Shown piece by piece: positions 56,916 through 64,000 of a stretch of DNA of 64,000 bases (the stretch's first letter is position 1; every line of letters starts with the position of its first letter). This DNA is from Amycolatopsis sp. CA-230715 (GTDB lineage: Bacteria; Actinomycetota; Actinomycetes; Mycobacteriales; Pseudonocardiaceae), in NCBI RefSeq assembly GCF_018736145.1, contig NZ_CP059997.1:7005501-7069500 (forward strand), given 5' to 3'. The notes under the pieces are model-generated. The model ran no database searches, had not been told where the DNA came from, and worked only from the letters and a program-made list of their open reading frames with translations. Position numbers and translations under genes: made by a program.

Positions 56916-57848
56916 ATGCGCGCCGTACGCAACACCGATCAGGGCATCCTCGTGGCCGAGGCCGAGGAGCCGGAAGGTCCTGGGATCCGCCTCTCCGTCG
57001 CCTCGGTGGGCGTCTGCGGGACCGACGTCGGCTTCGTGGCGGGCGGCGTGCAGGGCTTCACCTACGGCCACGAGTTCGCGGGCACGACCGCCGACGGCCG
57101 GTCCTGCGCCGTCGAACCCACGGTCTACTGCGGACAGTGCGGGCAATGCCGCACCGGCCACGTCCAGCGGTGTGCCGCACCGGAGCACGGCACGCTCGGC
57201 ATCTTCCGCGACGGCGGTATGTGCGATGCCGTAACGGTTTCCGAGGACATGCTCGTCCCCCTTCCGTCCGGTCTGGACGTGCGCGACGCCTGCCTCGTGG
57301 AGCCCGCGGCGGTCGCCGGGCACGGTGTCCGCAGCGCGTCGCTCGAACCGGGCGAGCGGGTGGCGGTCGTCGGCGGCGGCAGCATCGGGCTGCTCGCCGC
57401 GGCAACGGCGCGCCAGCGCGGGTTCGACGTCGACGTCGAGGTGCGCCACCAGCAGCAAAGGGTTGCCGCGGAACGCCTCGAAGCCGGTGAGGTGTCCGGG
57501 GTCTACGACGTCGTGATCGACGCCGCGGGCAGCGAGGAGGGCCTCGCCAGGTGCGCCGATCTAGCGCGTCCCGGCGGCCGGATCGTGCTCATGGGGGTGT
57601 ATCAGCGAACCGTTCCCGTGCCGGGGATTCCCAGCCTGGTCAAGGAACTCAGCTACGTCAACTCCATCGCGTACAGCAGGCACGACGGCGTCCGCGACAC
57701 CGAGCAGGCCGCGGCGCTGCTCGCCGGGAACCCCGAGATCGCGAAGACCGTGATCACCCACCGCTTCCCGTTGGACGACGCCGCCGAGGCCTTCCGCGTG
57801 GCGGGCGACCGGGCTTCTGGAGCCATCAAGGTCGTCCTCCACCCTTGA
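56916..57848 (+). CDS. Zinc-dependent alcohol dehydrogenase (MDR family)
   Basis: The protein has 310 residues, slightly short for the family. Catalytic zinc ligands are Cys34 (VGVCGTD), His52 and Glu53 (YGHEFAG); structural zinc Cys are at 72, 75, 78 and 86 (YCGQCGQCRTGHVQRC). The coenzyme loop is VAVVGGGSIGLLAA. It oxidises an alcohol with NAD(P) and is controlled by the divergent TetR gene. The region after the Rossmann loop is compressed compared with typical members. Confidence 0.92.
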   Translation: MRAVRNTDQGILVAEAEEPEGPGIRLSVASVGVCGTDVGFVAGGVQGFTYGHEFAGTTADGRSCAVEPTVYCGQCGQCRTGHVQRCAAPEHGTLGIFRDGGMCDAVTVSEDMLVPLPSGLDVRDACLVEPAAVAGHGVRSASLEPGERVAVVGGGSIGLLAAATARQRGFDVDVEVRHQQQRVAAERLEAGEVSGVYDVVIDAAGSEEGLARCADLARPGGRIVLMGVYQRTVPVPGIPSLVKELSYVNSIAYSRHDGVRDTEQAAALLAGNPEIAKTVITHRFPLDDAAEAFRVAGDRASGAIKVVLHP

Positions 57849-57913
57849 CCACGGGCAAAGCCAGGGTGAGCAGCCACCGAGGGTGGTCCTGGATGCCGGC
57901 TACGACGCGGTGA

Positions 57914-58351
57914 TCACTTCGTCTTGATCGCGTCGATCGCCTTGTCGATCCGGCGCTGGCGGGTGGCATCCGTTTTGGCGTCCTCGATCGACCGCACCCA
58001 TTCCTTCCGGTGCGTGTAGGCCATCTTGTCGAACGCGGCCCGGATCCCGGCGTGATCGAGCGCGGCCGCGAAGTCCGGGGGAACCGCCACGACCCGGGGT
58101 TCGGTGTCCAGTTCGATCCGCACGTCGACCTCGTCTCCCGCCGCCACCCCGCAGGCCGTGCGGTTGTCGGCGTTCAACGGGATCAGGTAGCGACCGTTCA
58201 TCCTGGCCACGGTCGTGCGATAGGTGAACCCTTTGATGGTCACCGTCACCGCCGGCCTCTTGCCCGTGTCCAGGCTGTCGACCACCTCGTCGGGGACGGC
58301 GAAACCGGTCGCGGTCTTGCCGTTGAGCTCGATCGTCGTACGGAACTTCAT
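57914..58351 (-). CDS. DUF1905/YdeI-OmpD-associated domain protein
   Basis: ATG 58351 overlaps the DUF998 gene stop as ATGA and has GAGGAGAAG upstream; 145 residues. The first 90 residues are a DUF1905 barrel (KFRTTIELNGKTATGFAVPDEV, YLIPLNADNRTACGVAAGDEV). The C-terminal helices (PPDFAAALDHAGIRAAFDKM, YTHRKEWVRSIEDAKTDATRQRRIDKAI) are of the bacteriocin-protection YdeI type. Biochemical role unknown. Confidence 0.88.
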   Translation of the reverse strand: MKFRTTIELNGKTATGFAVPDEVVDSLDTGKRPAVTVTIKGFTYRTTVARMNGRYLIPLNADNRTACGVAAGDEVDVRIELDTEPRVVAVPPDFAAALDHAGIRAAFDKMAYTHRKEWVRSIEDAKTDATRQRRIDKAIDAIKTK

Positions 58352-58980
58352 CGCGCTTCTCCTCGGTACAACCGCAGCGAGACAACCGACAGCCACACCG
58401 AAGCCAGCACGACCGCGGCGGTGAAGGCCAGGTTGAGCGCCACGTTCCCGGCCCCCGACGCTATTCCGGCGAACGAAGCGAAGAACACCACGCCGGTGAT
58501 TCGAGAGAACCACGGCAGGACCGTACGCGCCAGCACGAAACACGCCGCGATCAGACACAGGAACCCGACACCAGCGACGACGAGGTGCAGCATCCCGTGC
58601 CACGACACCGATGTGGCACGGCCAGCGGGTGTGCCGAGCGGGAACCCGTCGGCAGGGTCGGCGGCGAACACCCCGGCGCAGACCAGGCCGATGCCGTAGC
58701 CGGCCAGCAAGACGGATCCCCATTTCAAGCCGGTCCGACGGACCCCGGCCGCGCCGGCGACCACCATCAAACCGCTCATCACGACATTGACGACCTGGAT
58801 CCACCCCGACGGCCCGGTCGCGAGCAAGCTCCACTCGTGCCGGGTCAGGTCGAACCCAGGCCGGGTGAGTGCCTGCACAAGCGAGACGACGACGTAGAAC
58901 GGGCCGGCGATGATGCCGTAGCCCAGCAGGGATCGGGTGACCCGGGTGGCTGGATCACAGGTCGGTGCGGCGGATGCCAT
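58348..58980 (-). CDS. DUF998 membrane protein
   Basis: The protein has 210 residues from ATG 58980. Six membrane helices are evident, starting LLGYGIIAGPFYVVVSLVQALTRPGFDLTRHEWSLLATG, the family hallmark loop, with a WHGMLHLV motif later. Function unknown. It is translationally coupled to the DUF1905 gene and divergent from a TetR gene with two operators between. Confidence 0.9.
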   Translation of the reverse strand: MASAAPTCDPATRVTRSLLGYGIIAGPFYVVVSLVQALTRPGFDLTRHEWSLLATGPSGWIQVVNVVMSGLMVVAGAAGVRRTGLKWGSVLLAGYGIGLVCAGVFAADPADGFPLGTPAGRATSVSWHGMLHLVVAGVGFLCLIAACFVLARTVLPWFSRITGVVFFASFAGIASGAGNVALNLAFTAAVVLASVWLSVVSLRLYRGEAR

Positions 58981-58994
58981 GCCTTCCTCCTTCG

Positions 58995-59039
58995 GTACTA
59001 GACCGTACAGTACTAGTCGGGTACTGACCCGTCCAGTAC
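58995..59039. promoter_or_regulatory. Two 19-bp TetR operators GTACT-N9-AGTAC
   Basis: GTACTAGACCGTACAGTAC (58995-59013) and GTACTGACCCGTCCAGTAC (59021-59039) agree at 15 of 19 positions, both with GTACT...AGTAC arms, with centres 26 bp apart. They fill the 80-bp gap between DUF998 and TetR starts, so both genes should be repressed together. Confidence 0.8.
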
Positions 59040-59060
59040 TATCCCCGCAGGAGGTTCGAG

Positions 59061-59717
59061 ATGACCGTGACCGAGGAAGGCCGCTCAGCCCGCAAACGCC
59101 GATCGATCATGGAAGCGGCGGCGACGCAGTTCCTGCGCAACGGCTACCAGGGCACGAGCATGGACGAGATCGCGGCGCTGGCTGCGGTGTCCAAGCAGAC
59201 CGTGTACAAGAACTTCACCGACAAGGAGCGCCTGTTCCACGACATCATCATGGGCGTGGTCGGCACGGTCGAGGACTTCCTCCGCTCGGTCGGCGACACC
59301 CTGCGCGACACCGAGGACCTGGCCGCGGACCTGCACACCCTGGGCCGCCAGTACATCCAGGTGGTGATGCGCCCGCAGGTGCTGCAGATGCGCCGACTGC
59401 TGATCGGTGAGTCGACGCGGTTTCCGGAGCTGGCTCGCGCCTACTACGAGAAGGTGCCTGAACGCGTCCTCACCGCGTTGGCGCCGGAGTTGAAGCGGCT
59501 CCACGACCGGGGCCTGCTCGCGGTGGCAGACCCGGACCTGGCGGCGAAGCACTTCGCGTTCCTGATCCTGGGAACGCCGTTGGACAAGGCGATGTTCGTG
59601 GGCGACGACACCGGGTTCACCGCAGAGGACCTGGATCGGATGGCCGACGAAGGGGTCCGGGTGTTCCTCGCGGCCTACCGCCCCACCACGGTCGTCAACC
59701 AGGGACCGCGCTCATGA
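59061..59717 (+). CDS. TetR-family regulator (AefR-like C domain)
   Basis: ATG 59061 has AGGAGG upstream; 218 residues. HTH: RRSIMEAAATQFLRNGYQGTSMDEIAALAAVSKQTVYKNFTDKERLF. The C-terminal domain (LHTLGRQYIQVVMRPQVLQMRRLLIGESTRFPELARAYYE) is that of AefR/AcrR-like repressors. Its targets are probably itself and the DUF998-DUF1905 pair. Confidence 0.94.
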   Translation: MTVTEEGRSARKRRSIMEAAATQFLRNGYQGTSMDEIAALAAVSKQTVYKNFTDKERLFHDIIMGVVGTVEDFLRSVGDTLRDTEDLAADLHTLGRQYIQVVMRPQVLQMRRLLIGESTRFPELARAYYEKVPERVLTALAPELKRLHDRGLLAVADPDLAAKHFAFLILGTPLDKAMFVGDDTGFTAEDLDRMADEGVRVFLAAYRPTTVVNQGPRS

Positions 59718-59771
59718 CCGACCGTGCGCGAGCCGGGCAGGTACCTGTTCCGGTTGTCGGGTAGCCCCCGG

Positions 59772-59960
59772 TCAGTGCTGCTCGCCCCCCGGGTCCTCCG
59801 GCAGGTCGAACCACGCCTTGCTGGGTGCGGAAAACTGGAGCGCGATCGCCGGGAGCACGAAGATGACCGGCCACAGCGAAAAGCAGCTCAGTATGCCGAG
59901 CACCGTCAACTGGACGCGTGCCGCGCGGGGAACGAATCCGGGTGATGAAGGGGTAGGCAT
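59772..59960 (-). CDS. Small membrane protein
   Basis: ATG 59960 has GGGAG 7 nt upstream; 62 residues. One or two helices (VQLTVLGILSCFSLWPVIFVLPAIALQFSA) lie between a Pro/Ser-rich start and an acidic tail (PEDPGGEQH). Family unknown. A frame-shifted longer ORF over the same bases has no helix and is rejected. Confidence 0.55.
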   Translation of the reverse strand: MPTPSSPGFVPRAARVQLTVLGILSCFSLWPVIFVLPAIALQFSAPSKAWFDLPEDPGGEQH

Positions 59961-60131
59961 CGGCGCTCTCCCGGCCTCGGCATTCCGGTGGCGGCACGGT
60001 ATCGCCAGCGGAACGGGACTGGTCCCCAACTCGGCACGGGGACTGGTCCCGGCGGAACTTCGTACGCTGCGGGTGTCCAGGGCAACAACATCACACCGAG
60101 AAGAACCAATTCACAAGATTGGAATTTCGTC

Positions 60132-60440
60132 ATGGTGAAAAAGCCCATTCGGTTGTGTTCGCGCACCGTGTTCCGCGTTTCGGCGGCCGCTTTCCTAGCC
60201 GTCGGCTGCATCGGCGTCGCGGGTGCCAGCGCGGAGGCGGCGCCCGGCCCTTCGGCGGGTTTCAGCGCCCAAACCGCTGAGCGGGAGGGATACGTTCTCG
60301 AAGGCACGTACGGAACGCAAGACCGCTGCCTCGACGTCGGCGCCAGCGGACAGCGCAACGGTGACTGGGTCGACTACTACTGCTCGCCGTCGGAACCTTC
60401 GAATGCCTGGGACCTGTGGGTGAGCTACGACTTCGCGTGA
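60132..60440 (+). CDS. Small secreted protein
   Basis: ATG 60132 gives 102 residues. A signal peptide (RTVFRVSAAAFLAVGCIGVAGASAEA) is followed by a mature part of about 65 residues with YVLEGTYGTQDRCLDVGASGQ and GDWVDYYCSPS; the two Cys may pair. The CLDVG/GDWVDYYC pattern is faintly lectin-like (beta-trefoil 'CLDV'), but the chain is far too short for a full trefoil. Function unknown. Confidence 0.7.
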   Translation: MVKKPIRLCSRTVFRVSAAAFLAVGCIGVAGASAEAAPGPSAGFSAQTAEREGYVLEGTYGTQDRCLDVGASGQRNGDWVDYYCSPSEPSNAWDLWVSYDFA

Positions 60441-60477
60441 TGGTTTCTTCGCTTTTCCGCTGACGAAGTAGCCACGG

Positions 60478-60503
60478 GGGCCTGCCGCATCCGCGGTGGG
60501 CCC
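60478..60503. terminator. Hairpin between convergent secreted-protein and TetR genes
   Basis: GGGCC-TG-CCGC-ATCC-GCGG-TG-GGCCC folds with 9 paired bases and a symmetric internal loop and is followed by TTCTT. It can end the rightward transcript. Confidence 0.65.
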
Positions 60504-60506
60504 TTC

Positions 60507-61193
60507 TTATCGCGTGCCAGCAGAACGGGCGAGAAATCCCGTCAGCAGAACCGACAGTGTTTCCCGTAGCGTGGAAACGAAATCGATCCGCCAAGCGGCC
60601 AGCTCGGGATCCGCCTCGTAAGCGGCCAGCACCGCCGCGGACGGCCGCGCGTGCGTCCAGATCGTGCCCGCCACCATGCCGCCCATTGCCACGAAGCGCA
60701 TCGCGTCTTCGCCGAGTTCGGGGACGTGGCGCAGGAGCACCGTCGCGAACTGCGAAAACTGGTCGGTGAGCGCGTGCTTGTACTTCGCGACAGCGGCGGG
60801 CGAAACGTTGTGCTCCAGCACCGAAGCCTGCGCGCTCACGAGATCGCACAGCCGCGGGTGCGCGGCGAGCGAGTCCGCCATCACGGCCGCGACCTGGTCA
60901 CCGCGTTCGCGAAGCGGCTTCTCGGCGTCGACGCCGTCCTCCAAAGCCGTCGTGATCGCGATGAGCCATTCCCGCGTCGCACGGTCGAGCAGTTCGAGCA
61001 GCACCGCCTCGCGCGATTCGAAGTAGCGCAGCACGTTCGACTTCGCCAGGCAGACGCGGCGGCTCAGCTCGTTGAGGCTCAGCTGGGAGACCGGCATCTC
61101 GGCCAGCATCGCGTCCGCGGTGTCGAGGATCTTGCGCCGCCGCTCGACGCGTTGTTCCTCGCTGCGCGCACGCTTGAAAGAGGTCACCGGCAC
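60507..61193 (-). CDS. TetR-family repressor divergent from SDR
   Basis: The protein has 228 residues from GTG 61193. HTH: RRKILDTADAMLAEMPVSQLSLNELSRRVCLAKSNVLRYFESREAVLLELL. The ligand domain has the pattern of TetR proteins paired with SDRs (HPRLCDLVSAQASVLEHNVS). Three copies of AGACC-N3-GGTCT lie between it and the SDR gene. Confidence 0.93.
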   Translation of the reverse strand: MPVTSFKRARSEEQRVERRRKILDTADAMLAEMPVSQLSLNELSRRVCLAKSNVLRYFESREAVLLELLDRATREWLIAITTALEDGVDAEKPLRERGDQVAAVMADSLAAHPRLCDLVSAQASVLEHNVSPAAVAKYKHALTDQFSQFATVLLRHVPELGEDAMRFVAMGGMVAGTIWTHARPSAAVLAAYEADPELAAWRIDFVSTLRETLSVLLTGFLARSAGTR

Positions 61194-61200
61194 AGTCTAC

Positions 61201-61266
61201 AGACCGCCGGTCTCTTGTTATCAGACCAGTGGTCTGTTATCTTCGAAGACAACAGACCGATGGTCT
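61201..61266. promoter_or_regulatory. Three TetR operators AGACC-N3-GGTCT
   Basis: Copies at 61201-61213, 61223-61235 and 61254-61266 each have perfect 5-bp arms around GCC-type, AGT or GAT spacers. The first and second are 22 bp apart, the second and third 31 bp. A TCTTCGAAGA palindrome lies between the last two. They cover the whole 97-bp divergent gap. Confidence 0.85.
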
Positions 61267-61290
61267 TTTAACTTCGACGAAGGAGTTCTC

Positions 61291-62220
61291 GTGTACGAAG
61301 TCCCTGATCAGGGCGGCAAACTCGCCGTGGTGACCGGGTCGAACAGCGGCACCGGCAAGGAAGCCGCGAGCCGCCTCGCGGCCGCGGGCGCGCACGTGGT
61401 GCTGGCCGTCCGGACCCCCGAGAAGGGGGAGCGAGCCCGTGAAGAGATCCTGGCGAAGCACCCCGGCGCCCGGCTCGAAGTCCGTCGCGTCGACCTCGCC
61501 GATCTGGCCTCGGTGCGGGAGTTCGCCGACGGCCTGATCGCCGACGGCGTCCCGCTCGATCTGCTGGTGAACAACGCGGGCGTGATGCACCCGCCAACCC
61601 GGATCTCCACAAAGGACGGTTTCGAGCTGCAGTTCGGCAGCAACTTCCTCGGCCCGTTCGCGCTGACCGTGCGGTTGCTGCCGCTGCTGCTCGCGGCGCA
61701 GGAGCCGAGGGTCGCCACCATGACCAGCGGGATGGCGCGGTTCGGCAAGATCCACTTCGACGACCTGAACTGGGAGCGCCGCTACAACCGCTACGGCGCC
61801 TACGCCCAGTCCAAGCTCGCCGATCTCATGCTGACGCTGCGCCTGGCGGACCTGGCGACCGAGCGCGGGTGGAACCTGCTCAGCACCGGCGCGGATCCCG
61901 GTTACACCAGGACGAACCTGCAAACCGCCGGTGCCGGACTCGGCCGCGACAAACCATCCAAAGTAGACCCGTTCACGATCGCCACCAAGGTGACGCCTTC
62001 GCAAGGGGTCGAACAAGGCACCGAACCGCTGCTCTTCGCGGCGACGAGCCCCGACGCGGTGCAGGGTGGTTACTACGGCCCCGGCGGGCGGTTCGGCCTC
62101 GTCGGCCCCACGACCAGGCTCCGCCCCACGCGGCGCGCCATGGACGGGGCGGCGCGCGAGCGCCTGTGGGCCGAGGCCGAACGCCTCACCGGGGTCTCGC
62201 TCGCGGCCGCCGTCCGCTGA
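61291..62220 (+). CDS. Short-chain dehydrogenase/reductase (WW-oxidoreductase/retinol dehydrogenase-like)
   Basis: GTG 61291 has AAGGAG upstream; 309 residues. The coenzyme loop is VTGSNSGTGKE (residues 14-24), followed by NNAGVMH and the catalytic Ser146, Tyr171 and Lys175 (YGAYAQSK). The C-terminal part carries the LFAATSPDAVQGGYYGPGG motif of protochlorophyllide-reductase-like SDRs. Expression is probably induced when the divergent TetR releases its operators. Confidence 0.94.
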   Translation: MYEVPDQGGKLAVVTGSNSGTGKEAASRLAAAGAHVVLAVRTPEKGERAREEILAKHPGARLEVRRVDLADLASVREFADGLIADGVPLDLLVNNAGVMHPPTRISTKDGFELQFGSNFLGPFALTVRLLPLLLAAQEPRVATMTSGMARFGKIHFDDLNWERRYNRYGAYAQSKLADLMLTLRLADLATERGWNLLSTGADPGYTRTNLQTAGAGLGRDKPSKVDPFTIATKVTPSQGVEQGTEPLLFAATSPDAVQGGYYGPGGRFGLVGPTTRLRPTRRAMDGAARERLWAEAERLTGVSLAAAVR

Positions 62221-62225
62221 TCCCG

Positions 62226-62999
62226 TCATCCGGCCAGCCGGTGGACGTCGAGACCGGTCTGTCCCGGCTCGATTTCCGGGCGCAGCACGAGGTGTTCGTC
62301 GTAGTCGCCCCCGTTCTGGTACCGGAACGGGATCGGCTCCTCCCACGGCAGCGCGACGAGCCGCTTCCGCAGCGCTTCGACGGCTTCGTCGTACTGCCGC
62401 GCGGAAAACCGGTCCGCGCCGACGACGGCGAGCGGCGGGAGCACGGACATTCCGGCGTACCACAGGGTTCCGTGCTGGATCGGGAACAGCAGCCCGTCGA
62501 GTTCGCCGTTCACCCCGCGCGGGCCGATCGTCGAAGCGGGCGCGCCGAGCGTCACGATGATCATGGCGCGCTTGCCGGCGAGCTTGCCTTCGCCGTAGCG
62601 CAACGTGTTCCCGGTCTCGCGGTCCTGCACTCCGTAGGCCAGGCCCTTCACGAAGACGCGGTCGAACCAGCCCTTGAGGATCGCGGGCATTCCCGCCCAC
62701 CACAGCGGGAACTGCAGGATCACGGCGTCGGCCCAGTCGAGCTTCTCCTGTTCGGCGCGGATGTCGTCGCTCAGCTCGCCTCGGTCGAACGCCTGGCGGG
62801 ACCGAGAGCCGACGATGAGCCGGTCGGCCGGGTCGTGGGCGAAGTCGCCCGCGTCGACGACCGGGTTCCAGCCCATGGCGTACAGATCGGACAGTTCGTG
62901 TTCGTGCCCGTGCTCCCGCAGCGTGCGGAGCCCTTCGGCGCGGAGCGCGCCGCTCAGGGACCGCTGTTCGGGATGGGCGAATATCCACAGCACCTTCAT
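62226..62999 (-). CDS. NAD(P)H-quinone oxidoreductase, flavodoxin-like
   Basis: The protein has 257 residues from ATG 62999. The flavodoxin_2 fold shows VLWIFAHPEQRSLSGAL, DAVILQFPLWWAGMPAILKGWFDRVFVKGLAYG and RAMIIVTLGAP. These are NQO1/MdaB-like and bind FAD or FMN. It reduces quinones by two electrons. Its stop lies 5 bp after the SDR stop, so transcripts converge without a terminator. Confidence 0.93.
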   Translation of the reverse strand: MKVLWIFAHPEQRSLSGALRAEGLRTLREHGHEHELSDLYAMGWNPVVDAGDFAHDPADRLIVGSRSRQAFDRGELSDDIRAEQEKLDWADAVILQFPLWWAGMPAILKGWFDRVFVKGLAYGVQDRETGNTLRYGEGKLAGKRAMIIVTLGAPASTIGPRGVNGELDGLLFPIQHGTLWYAGMSVLPPLAVVGADRFSARQYDEAVEALRKRLVALPWEEPIPFRYQNGGDYDEHLVLRPEIEPGQTGLDVHRLAG

Positions 63000-63070
63000 G
63001 CCTTCGAGGATGCGAGCGGCGGCCGCGCGCTTCCAGTGGCCGAAAAGACAACATGTGAAAGAATCGGGCC

Positions 63071-64000
63071 ATGACTGTTTTCGTGCATCCCGGGCGGCAC
63101 CGGGTCGCGGTCCTCGCCCGCGACGGCCTGCTGCCGATCGAGCTTGGCATCGTGCACCGCCTGTTCGGGCAGGCGGCCGATTCCGCCGGCGAACTCCTGT
63201 ACGAGGTCGTGACGTGCGGGCTCGCGCCGGGTTTCGTTTCGACGGACGCCGATTTCACGATCACCATCGAGCACGGTCCCGAAGCGCTCGGGGAGGCGGA
63301 CACCGTGGTCGTCCCGGCGTCGCAAGCGGACTACGCGGCGACCGGCGGCGACCTCGATCCCGAACTCGCGGACGCCTTCGCGCGGATCAAGCCGGGCACC
63401 AGGATCGCCTCGATCTGCACGGGCTCGTTCGTGCTCGCCGCGGCGGGCCTGCTCGACGGCCTGCGCGCGACCACGCACTGGAAGTCGTCGTGCCTCTTCC
63501 AGGAGTTGTACCCGCGCGTCGCGGTCGACCCCGACGTGCTCTACACCGACGAGGGCCGCGTGCTGACGTCGGCGGGTGTCGCTTCGGGGATCGACCTGTG
63601 CCTGCACATGATCCGGTGCGATCACGGTTCCGCGGTGGCCAACGACGTCGCGCGCGGGACCGTGGTGTCGCCGCACCGCGAAGGCGGGCAGGCGCAGTTC
63701 ATCCAGCGGCCGGTGCCGCAGCCGGAGGTGGCGTCCACCTCGGCGGCGCGCGCCTGGGCACTCGACCACCTCGACCGCCCGCTGACCCTGCGCGAGCTGG
63801 CGGATCGCGAGTCGATGAGCACCCGCACGTTCACGCGCCGGTTCCGCGAGGAGGTCGGCATGTCACCGGTGCAATGGCTTACCTTGCAACGGATCGAGCG
63901 CGCCCGGCGCCTGCTCGAGGACACCGGGCTGCCGATCGACAAGGTGGCCGAGGACGCCGGGTTCGGCACCGCCGCGTCGCTGCGGCAGCATTTCCAGGCA
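63071..64000 (+). CDS. GlxA-type regulator (DJ-1/PfpI plus AraC HTH), truncated by window end
   Basis: ATG 63071 opens a frame that runs past base 64000; 310 residues are visible and only the last few residues should be missing. Residues about 8-190 are a DJ-1/PfpI amidase-like domain with the nucleophile-elbow Cys in SICTGSFVLAAAGLLDG. The rest is an AraC double HTH (LTLRELADRESMSTRTFTRRFREEVGMSPVQWLTLQRIERARRLLE). It is divergent from the quinone oxidoreductase gene and may control it. Confidence 0.93.
   Translation, partial: MTVFVHPGRHRVAVLARDGLLPIELGIVHRLFGQAADSAGELLYEVVTCGLAPGFVSTDADFTITIEHGPEALGEADTVVVPASQADYAATGGDLDPELADAFARIKPGTRIASICTGSFVLAAAGLLDGLRATTHWKSSCLFQELYPRVAVDPDVLYTDEGRVLTSAGVASGIDLCLHMIRCDHGSAVANDVARGTVVSPHREGGQAQFIQRPVPQPEVASTSAARAWALDHLDRPLTLRELADRESMSTRTFTRRFREEVGMSPVQWLTLQRIERARRLLEDTGLPIDKVAEDAGFGTAASLRQHFQA

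Noticed and set aside
59695..59997. 100-codon minus ORF over the small membrane protein gene
   Set aside because: Its translation is Arg/Pro/Gly-rich without any fold signal, whereas the other frame gives a membrane helix and has a ribosome binding site.
60132..60440. Calling the small secreted protein a ricin-type lectin
   Set aside because: The CLDV-like string is suggestive, but about 65 mature residues cannot make the three-fold trefoil and no QxW motif is present.
1..64000. CRISPR array, tRNA/rRNA genes, transposases, integrases, phage genes or a biosynthetic gene cluster
   Set aside because: No regularly spaced repeats, no cloverleaf or rRNA-like stretches, and no transposase, recombinase, phage structural, PKS or NRPS sequence were recognised; the SARP gene stands alone.

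Overview
The window is high-GC DNA from a filamentous or related actinomycete, most likely of the Pseudonocardiaceae (an Amycolatopsis-like genome). The signs are GTG and TTG starts, GTGA/ATGA stop-start overlaps, an AfsR-type SARP regulator, XRE/DUF397 pairs, a DasR-type operator, an HU protein with a long basic tail, and a gene order around leuCD-hupB-mutT1-ppk-cofC-gpsA that I recognise from Mycobacterium tuberculosis (Rv2982c-Rv2989). The genus is an inference.

Bases 1-36,000 are mostly conserved core. They hold the end of a protein O-mannosyltransferase gene, a three-gene EspC/WXG-type operon without secretion machinery, a metal-chelate (heme, cobalamin or siderophore class) ABC importer, glutamate synthase gltB-gltD, an MFS-GNAT fusion, class II DAHP synthase aroG, the IclR/leuC/leuD block, hupB, a SARP regulator set into an otherwise conserved neighbourhood, the nudix/phosphatase mutT1, ppk, cofC (F420 precursor synthesis), plsC and gpsA. 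Next comes a sulfur module of two cysteine-dioxygenase-like proteins and a rhodanese, with two candidate cysteine-rich leader peptides. A solo ABC ATPase, an enoyl-CoA hydratase, two methyltransferases, a secreted HAD phosphatase and a chitinase-like GH18 protein with a near-perfect DasR box complete this half.

Bases 36,500-64,000 look accessory. They consist largely of small enzyme-plus-regulator modules: regulators of the LysR, TetR, CGNR, RpiR and ArsR families, each divergent from a racemase, flavin monooxygenase, epoxide hydrolase, amino-acid ABC importer, alcohol dehydrogenase, SDR or membrane protein. Nearly every divergent gap carries a visible palindromic operator. Inside this half lies a micro-operon of four very small genes chained by 4-nt overlaps, divergent from an XRE-DUF397 pair, followed by a gene with a duplicated DUF397 domain and a DUF222-HNH gene.

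Two features stand out. One is a family of GAAGGTGACCTTC-type palindromes, arranged as inverted pairs or clusters and found only between convergent genes (four of four sites), probably acting as bidirectional 3' end elements. The other is the cysteine-leader/CDO/rhodanese operon. I saw no tRNA, rRNA, CRISPR array, transposase, integrase or phage gene. The only gene-free stretch above 300 bases is 5466-5857.
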